NCBI GenBank assembly: GCA_019307805.1
Contig: JAFDIX010000247.1
Coordinates: 1-5,441, forward strand
From: Deltaproteobacteria bacterium
GTDB lineage: Bacteria; Desulfobacterota; DSM-4660; Desulfatiglandales; HGW-15
DNA: 5,441 bases
Direction: 5' to 3'
Shown here: one piece after another, positions 1 through 5,441 of the stretch
Numbering within the stretch: the stretch's first letter is position 1
Layout of the letters: each line of letters opens with the position of its first letter
Notes under the pieces: generated by a model
Told to the model about the DNA's origin: nothing
What the model saw: only the letters and a program-made list of their open reading frames with translations
Databases searched by the model: none
Program-made: the position numbers and the translations under genes

Positions 1-1622
1 CTTGCGCTGCTTCCCGTTTCAATGGATTGGGAGATCAACGCATCAATGGCTGTGTCGTCAAAGGTGACATCCACTTCAAGCTTCTCAAACAGGGTCGTTT
101 CTTCCGCTTTGATCTGGTCGTACATTTCTCTGAAATCCTCAAGGGCCGTGTTGATATCAGAGACAGTCTTCAGATAAAGATTGGCGATGAGCCCTATCCT
201 TTTCTCCGAGACCTCCAATCCGGAAAGCTGAGGAAAATGCGATCTCCTGCTCTCGATAAATGCCTGGAGGTCAGCAAGCTCCTGTTCTTCCGCCTTCCTG
301 AACCTCTCCAGCCTTTCCTCATCATCAGGATTTTTGCACAGGATTGCCAACTCCGTCTCAGGATGATCAACCAGTTCCGGGGTGACCAGCAATCTCTTGA
401 TATCGGTAGAGGGCAGATGCTTCTCAAAGGCAATGAGCACCCGTTCCATGGCCCCCACCAGACCCCTCGCTCCCGTCATTTCTTTTGCAGCCATTGCGGC
501 GATCTTTTCCAGGGCCTTTTCTTCAAACTTCAAATCAATCCCGTAGGCCCTGAAATCCTGCCTCTTGCTGAGAATAATGGGATTATTGGCGTTTCGGAGA
601 ATCTCACACAAATCCTCCTTGTTCAAAAGGTCAAAAACAACCACCACAGGGAGCCTGCCGACAAATTCCGACTCAAACCCGAATTGTATCAGATCCTGGG
701 CCGTTACCTCCTTGAGAATATCCCAGGGGACCTCGCTGGGTCGGACATCCGCCTCAAAGCCTATTCCCTGCCGCTGGAGACGTTTTTTAATGATTTCCGC
801 CAGATCACCAAAGGCGCCGCTCATAATAAAGAGGATGTTTTTGGTATTCACAACCTTTTTTTCTTTTTTCCCGGTACGGCGATAGTTTTCAATGGCCTGA
901 ATCTGGGAAACAGCGTCGTGGGGAACCTTCAAGTCCACCTCTGTTTCTTCCATGGGCTTCAAAAGGGCACGCTGTACCCCTGTCCTGGATACGTCGTGAC
1001 CAATGATGTTTCTCGCTGAAGCGATTTTATCAATCTCATCAATGTAGATAATTCCATTTTCCGCCAGAGACATATCATCATTGGCCTCTTGCACGAGATC
1101 ACGGATAAGGTCTTCTACATCACCTCCCACATATCCGGTTTCGCTGAATTTGGTGGCATCACCCTTGACAAAAGGCACCCCCAGGTTCTGTGCAATCAGT
1201 TTTATCATGTAGGTCTTCCCCACACCGGTGGGGCCGATCATGAGCACATTGTTTTTGATCATGCCGACACCAACGGTCTTCTTCTTGCCGGCATGCCTTT
1301 TGAGGTGAGTGATCCTGTTGAAATGGGTACATATCTTCGTCGCCAAAACCGCTTTTGCACGCCCCTGCTTCACGACAAAACTGTCCAAATGTGCCTCAAG
1401 TTCCTCCGGCAGCATATCAAAGATCAGGGTCTCTTCTCCCTTTTCCCCTTCCCGGCCTTCATCAGTAGCGTCCTCCTGCTCTTTGGGGAAAAGAAAGGGA
1501 GATATGATCTTAATGCGATTCCCGTATTTCTTGGACAGGTAATCACTCAATTCCTTCTCCAACTCCTTTTGGTTGGGAAGCTTACCCCTTTCATCCTTTT
1601 CATTCATGATTTCATCTTCCAT
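1..1622 (-). CDS. ClpX-like AAA+ protein unfoldase without zinc finger, C-terminally extended (3' end outside window)
   Basis: This is a hexameric AAA+ ATPase of the ClpX family, probably a cytoplasmic protein unfoldase. Seen in the 540 visible residues: an acidic, cysteine-free N-terminus (1-67); ClpX-type homology from about residue 68 (LPEELEAHLDSFVVKQ); Walker A GPTGVGKT (130-137); pore loop GYVG (163-166); Walker B YIDEID (193-198); sensor 1 FIMSGAF ending at 271; IGF (287-289), like the ClpP-docking loop; FVGRLP with the arginine-finger equivalent R323; and sensor 2 TGARGL (383-388, R386). ClpX normally ends near the equivalent of residue 430, but here a charged, helix-like extension continues to the window edge. 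The start is firm: ATG 1622 has GAGGT (1631-1627) four bases upstream, and an in-frame TAA at 1640-1638 leaves no room for a zinc-binding domain. The RKH loop of ClpX is not visible. Pairing with ClpP is inferred from IGF only. It is probably a ClpX paralogue with different substrates, so no symbol is given. Confidence 0.9.
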   Translation of the reverse strand, partial: MEDEIMNEKDERGKLPNQKELEKELSDYLSKKYGNRIKIISPFLFPKEQEDATDEGREGEKGEETLIFDMLPEELEAHLDSFVVKQGRAKAVLATKICTHFNRITHLKRHAGKKKTVGVGMIKNNVLMIGPTGVGKTYMIKLIAQNLGVPFVKGDATKFSETGYVGGDVEDLIRDLVQEANDDMSLAENGIIYIDEIDKIASARNIIGHDVSRTGVQRALLKPMEETEVDLKVPHDAVSQIQAIENYRRTGKKEKKVVNTKNILFIMSGAFGDLAEIIKKRLQRQGIGFEADVRPSEVPWDILKEVTAQDLIQFGFESEFVGRLPVVVVFDLLNKEDLCEILRNANNPIILSKRQDFRAYGIDLKFEEKALEKIAAMAAKEMTGARGLVGAMERVLIAFEKHLPSTDIKRLLVTPELVDHPETELAILCKNPDDEERLERFRKAEEQELADLQAFIESRRSHFPQLSGLEVSEKRIGLIANLYLKTVSDINTALEDFREMYDQIKAEETTLFEKLEVDVTFDDTAIDALISQSIETGSSA

Positions 1623-1701
1623 ATTTACCTCAATGTTTTATCTATAAACACTTCAAATTACTAAGAAAGCAGTTGTTTTCATACAAAACATTCGCTCTCA
1701 A

Positions 1702-1730
1702 AATATATCCACTGCTCCGAATGATTGCAA
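1702..1730 (-). promoter_or_regulatory. Predicted sigma70-type promoter of the clpX-like gene
   Basis: Reading the minus strand, TTGCAA (1730-1725, 4 of 6 to the -35 consensus) is followed after exactly 17 bases by TATATT (1707-1702, 5 of 6 to the -10 consensus). Transcription would begin near 1695 and leave an A/T-rich leader of roughly 70 bases before the ATG at 1622. No heat-shock sigma32-type pattern was seen. This is a motif match only. Confidence 0.5.
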
Positions 1731-1738
1731 CCCCTATC

Positions 1739-1846
1739 CCCTGATCCCAAATCCACCGTCTCATTTTCCCTTCAGGGAGGACCGATCGCTTGTCCGCTTA
1801 TAGGCGGGACGAGCAACCTGGATGATGCCTTGATGGTGGATCAGGG
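1739..1846 (+). other. Structured intergenic element: nested inverted repeats, candidate structured RNA or operator
   Basis: A 9-base perfect inverted repeat, CCCTGATCC (1739-1747) and GGATCAGGG (1838-1846), encloses the element. The right arm continues inward, and 1832-1837 pairs with 1755-1760 (ACCGTC, one G-T pair), so its 15 bases can all pair if left bases 1748-1754 bulge. An alternative register pairs 1751-1760 with 1832-1841. Inside are two hairpins, 1764-1781 (arms around a TTCA loop) and 1788-1814. All four wobble positions are G-T on the plus strand and would be A-C in a minus-strand RNA, which favours a plus-strand transcript. It lies between the two predicted outward promoters. 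I do not recognise it as a known riboswitch class. It could be a small RNA, a purL leader element if transcription starts upstream, a protein-binding site, or a small mobile palindromic element. Confidence 0.45.
1788..1814 (+). repeat. Inner hairpin of the intergenic element
   Basis: The left arm GCTTGTCCGC (1788-1797) pairs with the right arm 1804-1814 across the loop TTATAG. There is one unpaired G (1806) and one G-T pair (1791 with 1811), giving ten pairs. No T-run follows, so it is not an intrinsic terminator on the plus strand. Confidence 0.6.
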
Positions 1847-1859
1847 CCATGGTTCCCGG

Positions 1860-1888
1860 TTGACTCCGATCTGCTTTTCTTTTACATT
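1860..1888 (+). promoter_or_regulatory. Predicted sigma70-type promoter of purL-purQ
   Basis: TTGACT (1860-1865, 5 of 6 to the -35 consensus) and TACATT (1883-1888, 4 of 6 to the -10 consensus) are separated by 17 bases. Transcription would start near 1895, giving a leader of about 40 bases before ATG 1935. If this is the only promoter, the structured element 1739-1846 lies upstream of the mRNA and could act only as DNA or as a separate transcript. This is a motif match only. Confidence 0.5.
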
Positions 1889-1921
1889 GGATTCCCTCTT
1901 TTGATCTTACATTAAACAAGC

Positions 1922-1927
1922 AGGGAG
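1922..1927 (+). promoter_or_regulatory. Ribosome binding site that decides the purL start
   Basis: AGGGAG ends seven bases before ATG 1935, a normal Shine-Dalgarno spacing. The in-frame GTG at 1929 sits one base after it, too close for initiation, so the ATG is preferred. Confidence 0.75.
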
Positions 1928-1934
1928 TGTGAAC

Positions 1935-4928
1935 ATGGTGTCCCGACTGGAGATTGCACTCAAGAACGATCTAAAAGATGCCGAAGGCGCCGGGGTAACC
2001 AAAAAGGCCATAGATTACTTTGGGTCCCCCGTGCAGGATATCCGGGTCATTCGTGTTCTCACTATGGACACAAGCCTGGATGCGGATGCATTGGAGCTGG
2101 CCAGGACACGGATCTTCACAAATCCCGTCATAGAAGAATCCTCCTTTTCCCCGATGGCCGATGAATTTGACTGGCTGATCTGGGTCGGGCTTAAACCCGG
2201 GGTCAGGGATACCGCCGGGAGCACTGCGGTTGAAGCCATGGAAGACCTCCTTGGAACAAAATTGAAGGAGGGAGAGAACGTCTACACATCCAAGCTTTTC
2301 AGTATCAAGGGTGACCTTTCCGAGGATCAGACCACGGTCATTGCCCGAGAGATTCTTGCCAATGATATCATACAACAGTGGAGAGTCTATAACAGAGAAA
2401 GCTGGAATTCTGAAGAAGGCATTGGATTCATCGTGCCGAAGGTCACTCTGAACCATGAGCCCCGGGTGACGGCCATTGCCATTGGAAGTGATGAGGAATT
2501 GAAGGAAATATCCCTGGAGCGGAACCTCGCCCTCCAATCCAGTGATATCCCTGTTATCAGAGAGTACTTCTTAAGACCGGACGTGCTGGCCGAGCGCAAA
2601 AAAGTAGGGCTTGACCTACCCACGGATGTGGAACTGGAATATATCTCCCAGGCTCGCAGCGACCATTGCAACCACAATACCTTTCAAGGACTTTTTCATT
2701 ACCATGACATTTCCACCGGTGAACGGACAGTGGTGGACAGCCTGTTCAAAACCTGCATTGAGGCCCCTACCCTTGAAATGCAGGAAAAAAAGGACTGGGT
2801 CCTCTCGGTACTCTGGGACAATGCGGGAGTGGCACGATTTGATGATGCCCATTCCTATGTAATTACCGGTGAGACCCACAACAGCCCTTCCAACATGGAG
2901 GCATACGGTGGATCGCTCACCGGCATTGTAGGGATTTATCGGGACCCCATGGGGACGGGAAAGGGTGCAAAGCTTATCCTGGGGATGTACGGGTACTGCG
3001 TCGGGCATCGTGATTATAACGGGGAGTTGAACCCGCACCTCCACCCCAGACGCCTTCTGGACGGTGTGATTGAGGGAGTAAAGGACGGCGGCAACAAGAG
3101 CGGGGTCCCCACGCCCTTTGGCCAGATACTTTTTGACGACGGCTATATGGGCAAATGCCTTGTCTTTGTAACAGCCCTCGGGATCATGCCCTCCCTCATC
3201 CAGGATGAGGCGTCCCACCTGAAGCGCACCAGCCCGGGTGAATTGATCGTTATGTCCGGCGGACGGGTGGGCAAGGACGGCATCCACGGCGTCACGGCTG
3301 CTTCCGAAACCTTTACCGAGCACACACCTGCGGGACATGTACAGATCGGGGATCCATACACCCAAAAAAAGATGCATGATTTTCTGATTCAGGCGAGGGA
3401 TGAAGGCCTCATGGCCTACATTACCGACAATGGGGGTGGCGGGCTCTCCTCATCAATCGGTGAATCCGCCCGTTTCAGCAACGGGTGTCATGTAGATCTG
3501 GACCGTGTCCCACTCAAGTACGACGGCCTTGACCAGTGGGAGATCTGGATTTCCGAATCCCAGGAGAGAATGACCATTGCAGTGAGGCCGGAACACATCG
3601 ATCGTTTTATGGCGCTCTCTGAAGAGCATGCCGTGGAGAGCACGGTCATAGGGGAATACAATGACTCCGGTTACCTGAGGCTGGATTATGAGGGGAAACC
3701 CTGCGCCTACATAAGCATGGACTTGCTCGAAACCGATTTTCCCCAGTGGAAATTTGAGGCGGAATGGCTCCCTCCCGAGATGAGGGGTCTCAGCGAGCCT
3801 GTCCTGAAAGAACCGACTGAACATGGACCCCTCCTCAGGGATATGCTGGCCCGGCCCAACATTTGTTCAAAAAACTGGATCGCCAGGCAATATGATCATG
3901 AGGTGCAGGGAGGCAGTGTCATCAAACCCCTGGTGGGTAAAGGACGGGACATGCCCGCCGATGCCGCTGTTATACGGCCCGTCCTGGATTCCCAGGCAGG
4001 TATGGCGGTCACCCAGGCCATGATTCCCTTCTACTCTCAGATCGACACCTATCACATGACAGCCGTGACCATTGATGAGGCGGTGCGGAGGGTCCTGGCT
4101 GTAGGTGGAGACCCGGATCACATCGGCGGTGTGGATAATTTTTGCTGGCCCACGATTCAATACGACCCGGTTGAAAACCCCGATGGGAAATACAAGGCCG
4201 CACAACTGGTCAGATCCAACTGGGCACTGAGAGACACATGTCTCGCCTATGGCATTCCCCTTCTGTCCGGTAAGGACAGCATGTATATTGACGGCAACCT
4301 GGAAGGGCCCTTTGGGGAGCGAAGAAAGGTATCGGGTCTCCCCACCCTTTTGTTCACTGCTTCGAGCGTGCTGCCGGATATCAATATGTGCACGAGCATG
4401 GATGCCAAGTTCCCCGGGGATCTGGTCTATGTGCTGGGAGAGACGGGCAACGAACTGGGCGGCAGCGAATATTATCAGCGCATGGGAAAAGTGGGGCTCC
4501 ATGTGCCCCGAGTCAACCCGGAAGCTTTCTGGCCTCTCTATCTCTGCCTGTCCCGTGCGATACAGAAAGGCCTGGTCTCCTCTGCGCATGCTGTGGCAAG
4601 AGGTGGATTGGCCGTCCACCTGGCCCTGGTTGCCATGGCCGGCGAATTGGGGATGGAGATTTCCCTTGAAAAATGTCCCGTCCCTGATGCCTTGAACGAT
4701 ACCCAGATCCTTTATTCGGAATCTGCAGGCCGTTATGTGGTGACGGTTGATCCTCAAAAAAGGGAACCCTTTGAACAGGCCTTTTCAGGCATGAAAATCG
4801 CGTGCATTGGGAAGACCACCGAATCGTCCCTGTTTCGGGTGCAGAACCAAATGGGGAACAGCATTATTGAGGAGGATGTGCTCCTGCTTAAGGAAAGTTG
4901 GAAAGGGGTTTTTGGAGGGCTGATATGA
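1935..4928 (+). CDS. purL: Phosphoribosylformylglycinamidine synthase, PurS-PurL fusion (997 aa, no glutaminase domain)
   Basis: It catalyses the ATP-dependent conversion of FGAR to FGAM in cytoplasmic purine synthesis, using ammonia supplied by PurQ. Residues 1-155 hold two PurS-like repeats: LKNDLKDAEG (9-18) to NPVIEE (63-68), and LKPGVRDTAG (86-95) to NDIIQQWRV (143-151). The PurL core follows, with SDHCNHNTF (242-250) matching the SEHC-type motif of large PurL, ETHNSPS (313-319) for the usual ETHNHPS, GDPYTQKK (472-479), GGGGL (500-504), SESQERM (540-546), DNFCWP (734-739) and SGKDSM (778-783). ARGGL (888-892) stands where many PurLs have a DGG-containing motif. Its length lies between small PurL (about 600-750) and the E. 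coli type (about 1300), which has a fused glutaminase domain that is absent here. The next gene, purQ, overlaps it by ATGA. The frame is intact throughout, and an in-frame TGA (1902-1904) limits upstream starts. The family assignment is secure. Confidence 0.96.
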   Translation: MVSRLEIALKNDLKDAEGAGVTKKAIDYFGSPVQDIRVIRVLTMDTSLDADALELARTRIFTNPVIEESSFSPMADEFDWLIWVGLKPGVRDTAGSTAVEAMEDLLGTKLKEGENVYTSKLFSIKGDLSEDQTTVIAREILANDIIQQWRVYNRESWNSEEGIGFIVPKVTLNHEPRVTAIAIGSDEELKEISLERNLALQSSDIPVIREYFLRPDVLAERKKVGLDLPTDVELEYISQARSDHCNHNTFQGLFHYHDISTGERTVVDSLFKTCIEAPTLEMQEKKDWVLSVLWDNAGVARFDDAHSYVITGETHNSPSNMEAYGGSLTGIVGIYRDPMGTGKGAKLILGMYGYCVGHRDYNGELNPHLHPRRLLDGVIEGVKDGGNKSGVPTPFGQILFDDGYMGKCLVFVTALGIMPSLIQDEASHLKRTSPGELIVMSGGRVGKDGIHGVTAASETFTEHTPAGHVQIGDPYTQKKMHDFLIQARDEGLMAYITDNGGGGLSSSIGESARFSNGCHVDLDRVPLKYDGLDQWEIWISESQERMTIAVRPEHIDRFMALSEEHAVESTVIGEYNDSGYLRLDYEGKPCAYISMDLLETDFPQWKFEAEWLPPEMRGLSEPVLKEPTEHGPLLRDMLARPNICSKNWIARQYDHEVQGGSVIKPLVGKGRDMPADAAVIRPVLDSQAGMAVTQAMIPFYSQIDTYHMTAVTIDEAVRRVLAVGGDPDHIGGVDNFCWPTIQYDPVENPDGKYKAAQLVRSNWALRDTCLAYGIPLLSGKDSMYIDGNLEGPFGERRKVSGLPTLLFTASSVLPDINMCTSMDAKFPGDLVYVLGETGNELGGSEYYQRMGKVGLHVPRVNPEAFWPLYLCLSRAIQKGLVSSAHAVARGGLAVHLALVAMAGELGMEISLEKCPVPDALNDTQILYSESAGRYVVTVDPQKREPFEQAFSGMKIACIGKTTESSLFRVQNQMGNSIIEEDVLLLKESWKGVFGGLI
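4914..4918 (+). promoter_or_regulatory. purQ ribosome binding site inside the purL 3' end
   Basis: GGAGG lies in the last codons of purL, six bases before the purQ ATG at 4925. Together with the ATGA overlap it indicates coupled translation, keeping the synthase and glutaminase subunits in balance (inference). Confidence 0.7.
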
Positions 4929-5441
4929 TTCCCGTGAGAGCACTCATTCCTACCGGCTACGGCCTGAACTGTGATTATGAGACGGACTATGCACTCAAAA
5001 TGGCAGGGGCGGAATCCTGCAGGGTGCATATCAATGAATTGATCAAAGGGGAGTCCTCCCTCTCAGGTCTTGAGCAGTACCACATGATGGTGGTGGGCGG
5101 AGGATTCAGTTGGGGCGATGATCACGGGGCAGGCGTGCTCCTGGCTTCAAAGATGAAATTTAATCTGGGTGAAAAGGTCGCACAATTCCTGGAGCAGGGG
5201 AACCTGGTCATCGGAATATGCAATGGCTTTCAGACCCTGGTCAACTGGGGGCTTCTTCCCGGTTTTGATGGGAACTACCAGGAGCGGCGCGTGGCCATTA
5301 CCTACAACGACACTGGAAATTTTATTGATACCTGGGTGCGCCTCAAGATCAACCCTGAATCACCCTGTGTCTTTACCAGAGGCATCCCCTCTATCGAATT
5401 GCCCGTGCGACACGGAGAAGGAAAATTTTATGCCGAGGGAA
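4925..5441 (+). CDS. purQ: Phosphoribosylformylglycinamidine synthase glutaminase subunit PurQ (3' end outside window)
   Basis: A class I glutamine amidotransferase that hydrolyses glutamine and passes ammonia to PurL for FGAM synthesis. Of 172 visible codons, the sequence shows a beta-strand start ALIPTGYGLNCDYET, the GGGFSWGDDHGAG stretch corresponding to the GGFSYGD motif of PurQ, the nucleophile elbow GICNGFQTL with C99, and the PVRHGEGKF motif (H163). PurQ proteins are usually about 220-275 residues, so some 50-100 residues are missing. The catalytic His and Glu, expected near the C-terminus, lie beyond the edge and cannot be checked. The ATG overlaps the purL stop (ATGA, 4925-4928) with a strong ribosome binding site, so it is the second gene of a purL-purQ operon. 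The NCDYET start suggests the PurQ type that accompanies PurS-PurL fusions. Confidence 0.95.
   Translation, partial: MIPVRALIPTGYGLNCDYETDYALKMAGAESCRVHINELIKGESSLSGLEQYHMMVVGGGFSWGDDHGAGVLLASKMKFNLGEKVAQFLEQGNLVIGICNGFQTLVNWGLLPGFDGNYQERRVAITYNDTGNFIDTWVRLKINPESPCVFTRGIPSIELPVRHGEGKFYAEG

Noticed and set aside
27..1019. Long plus-strand open frame (330 codons) opposite the clpX-like gene, and a similar one at 1089-1664
   Set aside because: Both are antisense to a continuous minus-strand frame with full AAA+ motifs. Their translations show no family motifs.
1605..1607. Second in-frame ATG (codon 6) as start of the clpX-like gene
   Set aside because: The first ATG has a well spaced GAGGT; none was seen at the proper distance from the second.
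1739..1846. Known purine-linked riboswitch (ZTP/pfl, purine aptamer, PRPP)
   Set aside because: CGGGAC and CCGCC-like strings tempted a pfl reading, but the pfl conserved core and its 3' CCGCCUGGGC-type stem are absent in order. The purine aptamer kissing loops are also not present.
1739..1846. Miniature inverted-repeat transposable element
   Set aside because: The ends form a 9-base inverted repeat, but no flanking target duplication is visible and copies elsewhere cannot be checked. It is kept only as an alternative.
1804..1870. tRNA-like stretch containing GGTTCCCGG
   Set aside because: No T-arm consensus GGTTCRA, acceptor stem or anticodon arm can be formed.
1929..1931. GTG as an alternative purL start adding two residues
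   Set aside because: It is one base from the Shine-Dalgarno sequence. ATG 1935 has proper spacing.
3867..4757. 296-codon minus-strand open frame, and others at 2616-3377 and 1971-2537
   Set aside because: They lie wholly within purL, whose plus-strand translation is conserved throughout, so they are shadow frames.

Overview
The window carries three protein genes around one 312-base divergent intergenic region. It suggests a sulfate-reducer-like or syntrophic member of the Desulfobacterota (former Deltaproteobacteria). That placement is inferred from the PurL type (PurS-like domains fused to PurL, ETHNSPS motif, separate PurQ) and from a ClpX-like ATPase without a zinc finger. It cannot be proved from sequence reading alone.

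Layout. On the minus strand, from base 1622 to the left edge, lies a ClpX-family AAA+ unfoldase gene, 3'-truncated by the window, with 540 codons visible. It keeps the ATPase motifs, the GYVG pore loop and an IGF tripeptide like the ClpP-docking loop of ClpX. It lacks the ClpX N-terminal zinc-binding domain and the RKH loop. It also has a C-terminal extension of at least about 110 residues, whose last visible part resembles a second, degenerate copy of the ClpX C-terminal lid. Bases 1623-1934 are the intergenic region, holding two good sigma70-type promoter candidates pointing outward. Between them lies a 108-base element (1739-1846) of nested inverted repeats. On the plus strand, 1935-4928 encodes a 997-residue FGAM synthase large subunit, with two PurS-like repeats at its N-terminus fused to a complete PurL. 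The glutaminase subunit purQ follows with an ATGA overlap and runs off the right edge with 172 codons visible.

How the genes fit together. The purL product and PurQ should form one enzyme, step 4 of de novo purine synthesis. PurQ releases ammonia from glutamine and PurL uses it with ATP to convert FGAR to FGAM, with the fused PurS-like domains as the bridge. The overlap and embedded ribosome binding site point to coupled translation. The ClpX-like gene is transcribed away from the purine genes and has no obvious functional link to them. The least explained parts are the structured intergenic element and the rearranged ClpX-like protein.
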